Below, in pieces: positions 24,181 to 31,881 of a stretch of 62,236 nucleotides of DNA. A program made the position numbers and the translations under genes. Within the stretch, counting starts at the first letter, position 1, and each line of letters opens with the position of its first letter. The DNA lies in assembly GCF_001702265.1 (NCBI RefSeq), contig NZ_MAUE01000001.1, forward strand, positions 111,780 to 174,015. Reading direction: 5' to 3'. The notes under the pieces are model-generated. The model had not been told where the DNA came from. It was given only the letters and a program-made list of their open reading frames with translations, and did not search any database. This DNA comes from Pseudomonas aylmerensis. Its GTDB lineage: Bacteria > Pseudomonadota > Gammaproteobacteria > Pseudomonadales > Pseudomonadaceae.

Positions 24181-26751
24181 ATGTTTCGCGCGCCTTGCCA
24201 CGCTTCGCACCTGTTTCTTCGACCGACCGTCATTGCCACCTGCCTGGCCTTCAGCCTCAGCGCCCAGGCCGAGTCGTTCAAGCTGCAACTGCCCGCCCAG
24301 TCGCTGGCCACGTCGCTGAGCCAAGTGGCGCAGCAGGCGAAGATCCAGCTGTTGTTCGATGAAGCACTGCTCAAGAACGTGCAGGCACCGGCGCTCAACG
24401 GTGAGTTCAGCCCGGAAGTGGCGATTCGCACCCTGCTGAAAAACGGCGAGTTCATCCTGATCAGGGTCGGCAGCACTTACGTGGTAAAGCCCGAAGAGGC
24501 AAAAACCACCCAGAGCGGCGCGATCCAGCTGGAAGCCCTGAGCGTGATCGGCACCGGCAACGAGGTCGACTCCAGCACCGTCGGGCGCTCCACCTTGAGC
24601 CAGGCCGATATCGACCGCTACCAGCCCGACAACATCCCTTCGCTGCTGCAGACCTTGCCGGGAGTGTCCATGGGCGGCTCGCCCAAGCCCGGTGGCCAGA
24701 CCATCAACATTCGCGGCATGGGCGATGCCGAAGATGTGCCAATGACCGTGGATGGCGCGACCAAAAGCGGCTTCGAGCGCTACCAGCAAGGCACGGTGTT
24801 CATCGAACCCGAGCTGATCAAAAGCATTGAGGTGGAGAAAGGTCCGTATTCGCCGTTCAACGGCAACGGCGGTTTCGGCGGCACGGTCAACATGATCACC
24901 AAGGATGCACCGGACCTGCTCAAGGATGGGCGTAACGCCGGGGCGATGGCCAAGTACGGCTACTCCAGCAACACCCACGAACAGGTGTACACCGGCGCAG
25001 TGTATGGCCGCACCGACGACGGCCGCATGGATGGCCTGATCTACCTGACCAAACGCGACGGCGATGACTTGAAGCTCGCCGGCACCCCGCCCGACCCACG
25101 CAACGAATACCCGATCAACCCCAAGCGCCTGCCCAACAGCGCGCAGGATGTAGAAGGCGAGCTGCTCAAGTTCAACGCGCACTTCACCGACGAGCACAGC
25201 ATGGGCCTGTCCTATTCCAGCGCCAGAAGCGAGCGCATGGCGCCGTTCTCGGCTAAAACCTACCCGTCGCCGCCGACGCAATCAGCCATCGACCGATATG
25301 GCTACGAAGGCGCACTGAAACGCTTTCTGGCCGACCGCGAAACCGTGGACACCACCTGGTCGGGCAAGTACGAATACCAGCCGTTGAACAACCCGCTGAT
25401 CGACTTGAAACTCAGCTACTCGTTCTCCAAGACCGATCAAACCGACGAGCGCGCCGAGAATGCGGTGATCAGCCTGGCCACCGGCGGGCGCAAGATGGAA
25501 ACGTCTTACACCGACCGCATCCTTGAGCTGCGCAACATCAGCCTGTTTACCACCGGCCCGCTGGAGCACGCCGTGACCACCGGCGTGCAGGTGCGCAAGC
25601 ACGATCGCGAAACCGAAAGCTGGATGCCGGGCGCGACCTACAACACCGCTAGATACAACTATGGCCATTTCCAGCCGTACTTCATGCCCCACGGCAAAGT
25701 CGACACCAACGCGTTCTACCTGCAGGACGCCGTGACACTTGGCGACGTCACCCTCACGCCGTCCCTGCGCTATGACCACGTGCGCAACCGCGGCGAAGCC
25801 AACGATGCGCCGTACTACAGCAGCCCGGACCCACGTGTCGGCCATGACTACAGCGACCGCACCTACACCGGTTGGTCGCCACGCCTGGCAGCCTTCTGGA
25901 ACGTGACCCCGGATGTCGCCTTCTTCGCCAGCTGGAACCGCACCTGGCGCGCGCCGGTCATCGATGAGCAGTACGAGGTGCAAGGCTCTGCCAGCACGCG
26001 CAGCGCCACCAGCCTCAACCTCGACCCGGAGCGCATCACCGCGATTACGGCGGGCAACGTCACGCACTTCTCCGGCGTCTTCACCCGCGATGACAACCTG
26101 CAGCTGCGCACCACGCTGTTTCACAACCGCATCGAAGACGAGATCATGAAGGCCACCGGCCTCGGCTGCGAACGGCAAATGACCGTGCCGGGCAGTATCG
26201 ATGCGGTGTGCACCGACGCGGCGTCCAGGACCAACTATCGCAACGTGGGCGGCATGACCATCAAGGGCTTCGAGCTGGAAAGCTACTACGACTCGACGTA
26301 CGTGTTCGGTTCCCTGACTTACTCCTGGGCTACAGGTAAACGAGATAACCCCTACACCAACCCTTGGGCTACCGACCGGCACGTGTGGGCACGGGATATT
26401 CCACCGGCCAAATGGGTGGTAGTCCTCGGCACCAAGATCCCGAGCTGGGACGCCCAAGTGGGCTGGCAGGGCCAGTTCGTGCGCAAGACCGATCGCGTGC
26501 CTACCGACATCTATCCTGGCGGCTTCAACTCCACCATTGGCGACTTTATCTACGACCAGACCGAGAACCCCAGCTACGACACCCAGGGCCTTTTCGCCAA
26601 CTGGAAACCGCAGCAGGCGGGCCTTAAAGGCACCGAGATCAACTTCACCGTCGATAACCTGTTCAACCGCAGCTACCAGCCAGCACTCAGCGGCGACGGT
26701 GTCTACAGCGAAGGGCGCAACGCCAAGATCAGCATCACGCGGTTCTTCTGA
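24181..26751 (+). CDS. TonB-dependent receptor with STN signalling domain, probable heme/hemophore receptor
   Basis: An 856-residue outer-membrane receptor. Signal peptide to about residue 30 (IATCLAFSLSAQAES). STN domain at about 33-105 (LQLPAQSLATSLSQVAQQAK), used for transmembrane signalling to FecR. Plug at about 125-240 (LPGVSMGGSPKPGGQTINIRG, then GPYSPFNGNGGFGGTVNM). The barrel ends in Phe (ISITRFF). A WRAP motif followed by LNLDPER resembles the FRAP/NPDL box of heme receptors such as HasR, and order and size fit HasI-HasS-HasR. No hemophore gene (hasA) follows, so the ligand is uncertain. The ATG at 24181 is chosen because it opens the signal peptide; 24094 adds 29 unlikely residues. 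Confidence 0.85.
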   Translation: MFRAPCHASHLFLRPTVIATCLAFSLSAQAESFKLQLPAQSLATSLSQVAQQAKIQLLFDEALLKNVQAPALNGEFSPEVAIRTLLKNGEFILIRVGSTYVVKPEEAKTTQSGAIQLEALSVIGTGNEVDSSTVGRSTLSQADIDRYQPDNIPSLLQTLPGVSMGGSPKPGGQTINIRGMGDAEDVPMTVDGATKSGFERYQQGTVFIEPELIKSIEVEKGPYSPFNGNGGFGGTVNMITKDAPDLLKDGRNAGAMAKYGYSSNTHEQVYTGAVYGRTDDGRMDGLIYLTKRDGDDLKLAGTPPDPRNEYPINPKRLPNSAQDVEGELLKFNAHFTDEHSMGLSYSSARSERMAPFSAKTYPSPPTQSAIDRYGYEGALKRFLADRETVDTTWSGKYEYQPLNNPLIDLKLSYSFSKTDQTDERAENAVISLATGGRKMETSYTDRILELRNISLFTTGPLEHAVTTGVQVRKHDRETESWMPGATYNTARYNYGHFQPYFMPHGKVDTNAFYLQDAVTLGDVTLTPSLRYDHVRNRGEANDAPYYSSPDPRVGHDYSDRTYTGWSPRLAAFWNVTPDVAFFASWNRTWRAPVIDEQYEVQGSASTRSATSLNLDPERITAITAGNVTHFSGVFTRDDNLQLRTTLFHNRIEDEIMKATGLGCERQMTVPGSIDAVCTDAASRTNYRNVGGMTIKGFELESYYDSTYVFGSLTYSWATGKRDNPYTNPWATDRHVWARDIPPAKWVVVLGTKIPSWDAQVGWQGQFVRKTDRVPTDIYPGGFNSTIGDFIYDQTENPSYDTQGLFANWKPQQAGLKGTEINFTVDNLFNRSYQPALSGDGVYSEGRNAKISITRFF

Positions 26752-26754
26752 ACC

Positions 26755-26851
26755 TGTAGGCGGCGGCGTGCCGGCGATGCGGGCGACTCGGTTTACCCGC
26801 GAAACAGCAGCCATCCCATCGCCGTCTCGCTCAAGCTCGACAGCGCCTACA
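26755..26851. repeat. Degenerate copy of the long intergenic repeat
   Basis: The outer arms TGTAGGCG and CGCCTACA are inverted. The interior (CTCGCTCAAGCTCGACAGC) matches the two fuller copies at 27918 and 28067. It directly follows the receptor gene. Confidence 0.6.
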
Positions 26852-27002
26852 CGGCGATGGCGATGGCGGCGATGGCAGCGGCACTGTCGGCCCTGGCACG
26901 CAACTGTACGGATAAATCCGCACCCAGCTGTAGGCCCGCGATTGGCGGGGGATGTGGCTAGATGGGCTTCCCTTGAAGCCCTCTGGATTTCGGATCCCTC
27001 CC

Positions 27003-27902
27003 ATGAGCTCGCGCGAAAATACCGGCATGGCCCTCGGCCTGCTGGGCGTCATCATCTTCAGCCTGACCCTGCCTTTCACCCGCATCGTGGTGCAGGAAAT
27101 CCACCCGTTGCTCAACGGCCTCGGCCGTGCGCTGTTCGCGGCGATTCCGGCGGCGGCGCTGTTGCTGTGGCGTCGTGAGCGCTGGCCGACCTGGCGTCAG
27201 GTGCGCGGGCTGTGCCTGGTGATCGCCGGGGTGATCCTGGGCTTTCCGGTGTTGTCGGCCTGGGCCATGCAAACCTTGCCAGCCTCCCATGGCGCGCTGG
27301 TCAACGGCCTGCAACCCTTGTGCGTGGCACTGTATGCCGCGTGGCTGTCGCATGAGCGACCGTCCAAAGCCTTCTGGGCCTGCGCGGCGCTGGGTAGTGC
27401 GCTGGTGTTGAGTTACGCGCTGATCACCGGCGCCGGCAGTATTCAGGCCGGCGACTTGTTGATGCTCGGCGCGATTGCCGTCGGCGGGCTGGGCTATGCC
27501 GAAGGCGGCCGGCTGGCCAAGGAGATGGGCGGCTGGCAAGTGATCTGCTGGGCGCTGGTGCTGTCGACGCCGGTGCTGATCGGCCCGGTCTGGTACCTGG
27601 CGGCGCAGCATCAAGGCGCGATTTCGATGCGCACCTGGTGGGCGTTTGGCTATGTGTCGCTGTTCTCGCAGTTCCTGGGATTCTTCGCCTGGTACGCCGG
27701 GTTGGCCATGGGCGGGATCGCGCGGGTCAGCCAGATCCAATTGCTGCAGATCTTCTTCACCATCGCGTTTTCGGCGCTGTTCTTTGGCGAACATATCGAG
27801 CCGATTACGTGGCTGTTCGCCTGTGGGGTGATCGTCACGGTGATGCTCGGGCGCAAGACGGCGGTGCAGCCTGCGCCCGCGCCAAAGGTAAATGCTATCT
27901 AA
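27003..27902 (+). CDS. EamA-family (DMT) transporter
   Basis: A 299-residue inner-membrane protein with ten hydrophobic segments in two EamA repeats (ALGLLGVIIFSLTLPFTRIV at the start; SLFSQFLGFFAWYAGLAMGG in the second half). It is a metabolite exporter of unknown substrate. A single gene flanked by intergenic repeats on both sides. The ATG at 27003 is used because the first membrane segment starts soon after it; the frame extends to 26952 without support. Confidence 0.88.
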   Translation: MSSRENTGMALGLLGVIIFSLTLPFTRIVVQEIHPLLNGLGRALFAAIPAAALLLWRRERWPTWRQVRGLCLVIAGVILGFPVLSAWAMQTLPASHGALVNGLQPLCVALYAAWLSHERPSKAFWACAALGSALVLSYALITGAGSIQAGDLLMLGAIAVGGLGYAEGGRLAKEMGGWQVICWALVLSTPVLIGPVWYLAAQHQGAISMRTWWAFGYVSLFSQFLGFFAWYAGLAMGGIARVSQIQLLQIFFTIAFSALFFGEHIEPITWLFACGVIVTVMLGRKTAVQPAPAPKVNAI

Positions 27903-27917
27903 TGCAGGCGCCGGCTT

Positions 27918-28020
27918 GTGTGGGAGCCGGACTTGCCCGCGAAAGCGGCCGGTCAACTAACCCTTCTATCGCCCATGCCGCCGCCTTCGCAGCCTCGCTG
28001 AAGCTCGAGAGCTCCCACAG
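27918..28020. repeat. Long intergenic repeat, copy 1
   Basis: A 103-bp element bounded by GTGTGGGAGC and its complement GAGCTCCCAC. The interior holds CTTGCCCGCGAAAGCGGCCG and CTTCGCAGCCTCGCTGAAGC. It is a near-copy of the element at 28067-28172. Confidence 0.8.
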
Positions 28021-28066
28021 GGGAATGCGGGATGGCTATGAGATCTGTGGCGGGGTACGGTCAAAA

Positions 28067-28172
28067 TGTGGGAGCGGGCTTGCTCGCGAAAGCGGTCGGT
28101 CAGCCAAACCCTCTATCGCCAATACCGCCGCTTTCGCAGCCTCGCTAAAGCTCGACAGCTTGCTCCCACACA
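28067..28172. repeat. Long intergenic repeat, copy 2
   Basis: A second, better preserved copy of the 27918 element in direct orientation, bounded by TGTGGGAGC and GCTCCCACA. Only 46 bp separate the two copies. Together they fill the 294-bp gap between the EamA gene and the methyltransferase gene. Confidence 0.8.
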
Positions 28173-28196
28173 AGCCGTCACCTGCCCGTGGTGTGT

Positions 28197-29414
28197 TCAG
28201 TTCAAGAAACCATCCGCCCGCAGCAGGGTTTCCAGGCAGTGCTCGGTGATGTGGTAGAACGCCTTCAGCTCCTGGATTTTCGCCAGCAACTGCGCGTTGT
28301 CCAAAGGCTCGGCGCGCTTGACCGCGAGGATCATCTTGTTCTTGTTGGTGTGCTCCAACGAGATGAACTCGAACACTTTGGTCTCGTAGCCACAGGCTTC
28401 GAGGAACAGCGCACGCAAGCTGTCGGTGACCATTTCTGCCTGCTGGCCCAGGTGCAGGCCGTACTGCAGCATCGGCTTGAGCAGCGCCGGGCTCTGGATC
28501 TGCAGGCGAATCTGCTTATGGCAGCACGGCGAGCACATGATGATCGACGCGCCGGAACGGATGCCGGTGTGGATCGCGTAATCGGTGGCAATGTCGCAGG
28601 CATGCAGGGCGATCATTACGTCCAGCTCGCTCGGCGCCACGCTGCGCACGTCGCCGCACTTGAACACCAGGCCCGGATGTTCCAGGCGCGCAGCGGCGCT
28701 GTTGCACAGGGTCACCATGTCTTCACGCAGTTCCACGCCGGTCACTTCACCCTCGGCCTTGAGGGTGTTGCGCAGGTAATCGTGAATCGCAAAGGTCAGG
28801 TAGCCCTTGCCCGAGCCGAAGTCGGCGACGCGCACCGGCTGGTCCAGTTTCAACGGTGATGAGGTCAGCGCATGGCTGAACACTTCGATGAACTTGTTGA
28901 TCTGCTTCCACTTGCGCGACATCGACGGGATCAGTGCCTGCCTGGCATCGGTCACGCCGAGGTCGGCGAGGAACGGCCGGCTCAGGTCGAGAAAGCGATT
29001 CTTCTCGCGGTTATGCTCAGCCGAAGGCGCCTCGCGCAGTTGCTGCGGCTTGCTTTTGAACAGCGAGCTTTTGTTCTTCTTGCTGTATTCCAGCTGCGCT
29101 TCATCGGTCAGCGACAGCAGGTGCGCGTTCTTGAAGGACGCCGGCAGCAACTCGGCAATCATCGCCACGCCTTCGGCCAGCGCGAAATTCTTGGTGATGT
29201 CGCGGGTCTTGTAGCGGTAGACGAAGGACAGGCACGGCTGCTCCTTGACCTCTACCTGCTTGATGATCAGCCGTTGCAGCTCGGCTTCCGCACCGACGTA
29301 CTTGGCCAGCACCAGCTTGATAAACGCATGCTGCGCCAGGCTTGCGCTCAACAGTTCGATGAACTGGGCATGATGATCCGGCGCAGGGCGGGCAGGTTGA
29401 GCGGTGACAGACAT
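28197..29414 (-). CDS. Class I SAM-dependent methyltransferase (GSTCD-like, methyltransferase domain 32)
   Basis: A 405-residue protein. The SAM-binding motif VADFGSGKGYLTFAIHDYL (near residue 195) is followed by GVELREDMV and a Cys-rich stretch IMCSPCCHKQIRLQ. The N-terminus (residues 1-150) is a helical extension with RYKTRDITKNFALAEG. The family occurs widely in bacteria and in human GSTCD; the substrate is not established. The ATG at 29414 (MSVTAQPARP) is chosen over a TTG two codons earlier. Confidence 0.85.
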   Translation of the reverse strand: MSVTAQPARPAPDHHAQFIELLSASLAQHAFIKLVLAKYVGAEAELQRLIIKQVEVKEQPCLSFVYRYKTRDITKNFALAEGVAMIAELLPASFKNAHLLSLTDEAQLEYSKKNKSSLFKSKPQQLREAPSAEHNREKNRFLDLSRPFLADLGVTDARQALIPSMSRKWKQINKFIEVFSHALTSSPLKLDQPVRVADFGSGKGYLTFAIHDYLRNTLKAEGEVTGVELREDMVTLCNSAAARLEHPGLVFKCGDVRSVAPSELDVMIALHACDIATDYAIHTGIRSGASIIMCSPCCHKQIRLQIQSPALLKPMLQYGLHLGQQAEMVTDSLRALFLEACGYETKVFEFISLEHTNKNKMILAVKRAEPLDNAQLLAKIQELKAFYHITEHCLETLLRADGFLN

Positions 29415-29534
29415 GAACAAAAAAGCCTCGGGCTGGGGATGCCGGGCATTTTAGGGGGGATGGGGGCCGAGGGCACGGGGTTATTTGATCAACGGTCAAT
29501 CAACCCTGCCCATCCACGGCGGGATCCACGTTAT

Positions 29535-29620
29535 GTCGGAGCCGGGCTTGCCCGCGATTGCATCACCTCGACGGGCCTGACAGACCGAGTTGCCCGCCCC
29601 GCAGGCAAGCCAGTTCCCAC
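29535..29620. repeat. REP-like inverted pair
   Basis: The left arm GGAGCCGGGCTTGCCCGCGA and right arm GCAGGCAAGCCAGTTCCCAC are imperfect inverted copies of the recurring repeat. It lies between the methyltransferase start and the 3' end of the TPM-domain gene. Confidence 0.7.
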
Positions 29621-29635
29621 CTGGAGCAAGATGGG

Positions 29636-30253
29636 CTATTCGAGCACGACCAGGCGATTGGGCAGTTCATTGCGGGTCTGCGTGACCGGCACATGCACCT
29701 TGAGCAACTCCCCGCAGGCTTCAATGCAGGCAATAAACCCCGCCAGTGTCTGCCCCTGTTTCACTTGCTGAGTGAACGCCCTGACGATGGTGTCCCAACT
29801 GCTGTCATCCAGGCGCGTCGAAATCCCCTCATCCACCAGGATCTCCACGTAGCGCTCGGCCTCGCTGACAAAAATCAGCACACCGGTGCTGCCCAGCGTG
29901 TGGTGCAGGTTCTGCTCCAGGAACTGCCGGCGCGCCAGGTTGGACGCGCGCCAATGGCGCACCGAGCGCGGGATCAGGCGGGTGGTGACCTTGGGCAGGC
30001 GAAACACCAGGCACAGCACGATAAACGTCGCCCACTGCGCCAACAGCAAGGTGTACATGGTCAGGTAGCCGGACAAGTAATGCACCACACCCGGCACCAC
30101 CAACGCGATCAGGCTGGCCCACAGCAATGGGATGTAGGCGTAGTCGTCCGCGCGGGCAGCCAGTACCGTCACCAGTTCGGCGTCGGTCTGCTGCTCGACG
30201 CGGGCAATCGCCTCGGCGACCTGGCGTTGCTCGTGTTCACTCAGTAGTGCCAT
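29636..30253 (-). CDS. TPM-domain membrane protein
   Basis: A 205-residue protein. Two hydrophobic segments at about residues 42-60 and 64-86, and TPM-domain patterns HHTLGSTGVLIFVSEAERYVEILVDEGI and WDTIVRAF. It lacks a signal peptide. It is the third gene of lemA-TPM-TPM, with a 31-bp gap to the gene before. The operon is widespread but its role in the envelope is not settled. Confidence 0.85.
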   Translation of the reverse strand: MALLSEHEQRQVAEAIARVEQQTDAELVTVLAARADDYAYIPLLWASLIALVVPGVVHYLSGYLTMYTLLLAQWATFIVLCLVFRLPKVTTRLIPRSVRHWRASNLARRQFLEQNLHHTLGSTGVLIFVSEAERYVEILVDEGISTRLDDSSWDTIVRAFTQQVKQGQTLAGFIACIEACGELLKVHVPVTQTRNELPNRLVVLE

Positions 30254-30284
30254 GGTTGTAGATGCTCTGTTGTCGTTATTGTCA

Positions 30285-31013
30285 TTACCAGCCGCCCGAG
30301 GCCCCGCCGCCGCCGAAGCCGCCACCGCCGCCGCGGAAACCACCGCCACCGCCTCCGCCACCACCGCCGCGCCCGCTGCTGCTGAGGATCGCCAGCAAGA
30401 TGGCGCCCACCGGCAGCCCCAGCCGATTGCACAGCCACAGCACACCGATCAGCAAGATAAACAGGCCGATGGAAAACCCCGGATTATCCTTGGCAAAGTT
30501 GGCGTCCGCCACGTGCGCCGGCACCGCCAGCGGCTCACCGCCGACCACCTGCACCATCGCCGAAACACCATCGCTGATGCCCTGGCTGTAATTGCCAGCC
30601 TTGAACTTGGGCGCGATCACCTGGTTGATGATCACCCAGGACTGCGCATCGGTCAGCACGCCTTCCAGGCCATAGCCGACTTCGATGCGCAATTTGCGCT
30701 CATCGCGGGCGACGATCAACAGCGCGCCGTTGTCCTTGCCCTTCTGGCCAATGCCCCACTGGCGGCCCAACTGATAACCGTAGTCTTCAATCGGCACCCC
30801 CTGCAGGTCGGGCACTGTGACCACCACGATCTGGTCGCCACGGGCTTGCTCGAGCGCCTGCAATTGCTGGGTGATCTGCTCCCGGGTCGCCGGGTCGATC
30901 ATCTGGGCGGTGTCCACCACCCGACCGGTCAATGCCGGGAAGGTCAGCGCCGCCTGGGCCACGCCCACGCAGGCCAGCAGCCACAGCGCCAGGCCTATCC
31001 TGAATAAACGCAT
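30285..31013 (-). CDS. TPM-domain protein with C-terminal glycine-rich tail (YgcG-like)
   Basis: A 242-residue protein. Signal peptide (FRIGLALWLLACVGVAQA), then a periplasmic TPM domain (VVDTAQMIDPATREQITQQL, then LRIEVGYGLEGVLTDAQSW), a membrane segment at about 180-205, and a tail of more than 20 Gly interrupted by Phe/Arg and ending ASGGW. The ATG at 31013 follows TTGAGG; a GTG two codons earlier is possible. It lies 18 bp after lemA. The glycine tail is usual in the family and gives a low-complexity DNA stretch at 30288-30370. Confidence 0.87.
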   Translation of the reverse strand: MRLFRIGLALWLLACVGVAQAALTFPALTGRVVDTAQMIDPATREQITQQLQALEQARGDQIVVVTVPDLQGVPIEDYGYQLGRQWGIGQKGKDNGALLIVARDERKLRIEVGYGLEGVLTDAQSWVIINQVIAPKFKAGNYSQGISDGVSAMVQVVGGEPLAVPAHVADANFAKDNPGFSIGLFILLIGVLWLCNRLGLPVGAILLAILSSSGRGGGGGGGGGGFRGGGGGFGGGGASGGW

Positions 31014-31031
31014 CGACACCTCAATGCAGCC

Positions 31032-31643
31032 TTATTTGAACTTCACTTGCGGCGCTTTATCGGCATCGGCACTGGTGGCTTCAAACGTGGCGCGGATCGG
31101 CAGATCGCTGTACATCACGCTGTGCCACAAGCGACCGGGGAAAGTGCGGATCTCGGTGTTGTAGGCCTGCACCGCCTGGATAAAGTCGCGGCGGGCCACG
31201 GCGATACGGTTTTCGGTGCCTTCAAGCTGCGATTGCAGGGCCAGGAAGTTCTGGTTGGCCTTCAGGTCCGGGTAGCGCTCGGACACCACCATCAAGCGGC
31301 TGAGGGCACCGCTCAAACCATCCTGGGCCTGCTGGAATTGCTTGAGTTTTTCCGGGTTGTCGAGGGTGCTGGCATCCACCTGGATCGAGGTGGCTTTGGC
31401 CCGTGCCTCAATGACGGCGGTCAGGGTGTCCTGCTCATGGGCAGCGTAGCCCTTGACCACTTCCACCAGGTTGGGGATCAGGTCGGCACGGCGTTGATAC
31501 TGGTTCTGCACCTGGCCCCAGGCGGCCTTGGCCTGTTCATCCAGGGTCGGGATGGTGTTGATGCCGCAACCGCTCAGCAGCGTGCTGATCAGTAGCAAAG
31601 CCGCGGCCTTGAGGCCCCAGCGGGAAGAGTGTGCTGCTTGCAT
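31032..31643 (-). CDS. lemA: LemA-family lipoprotein-like membrane protein
   Basis: A 203-residue protein. N-terminal signal with a lipobox (LLLISTLLSGCGI, Cys about residue 26), then the all-helical LemA domain: QVQNQYQRRADLIPNLVEVVKGYAAHE and VSERYPDLKANQNF, ending RTFPGRLWHSVMYSDLPIRATFEA. It is the first gene of lemA-TPM-TPM, divergent from bglX. The ATG at 31643 follows AGGAGAAACACC. Confidence 0.92.
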   Translation of the reverse strand: MQAAHSSRWGLKAAALLLISTLLSGCGINTIPTLDEQAKAAWGQVQNQYQRRADLIPNLVEVVKGYAAHEQDTLTAVIEARAKATSIQVDASTLDNPEKLKQFQQAQDGLSGALSRLMVVSERYPDLKANQNFLALQSQLEGTENRIAVARRDFIQAVQAYNTEIRTFPGRLWHSVMYSDLPIRATFEATSADADKAPQVKFK

Positions 31644-31881
31644 GGTGTTTCTCCTGACCAAACTGGATGGAATGTGACGACTAACCCTATAAACCGCGCG
31701 CTTGGGGCATAATCCGCCACCACTGGAATGCATTGAGCCAATCAGCTACAAAGATGCCCAGCGCGAAAAAGAGTTCAGAGTGTGCTGCATTTATCTGAAC
31801 AACACCCGAACAACAATAGACGCTCCCCACATTTTGGCCGATCAGCCCCAGCGCTGTGCAGTGAGCCGAAAAAGGATATTC

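Noticed and set aside
30288..30370. Possible repeat-expansion or structural DNA element
   Set aside because: The GC-rich low-complexity stretch simply encodes the glycine-rich tail usual in YgcG-like TPM proteins.
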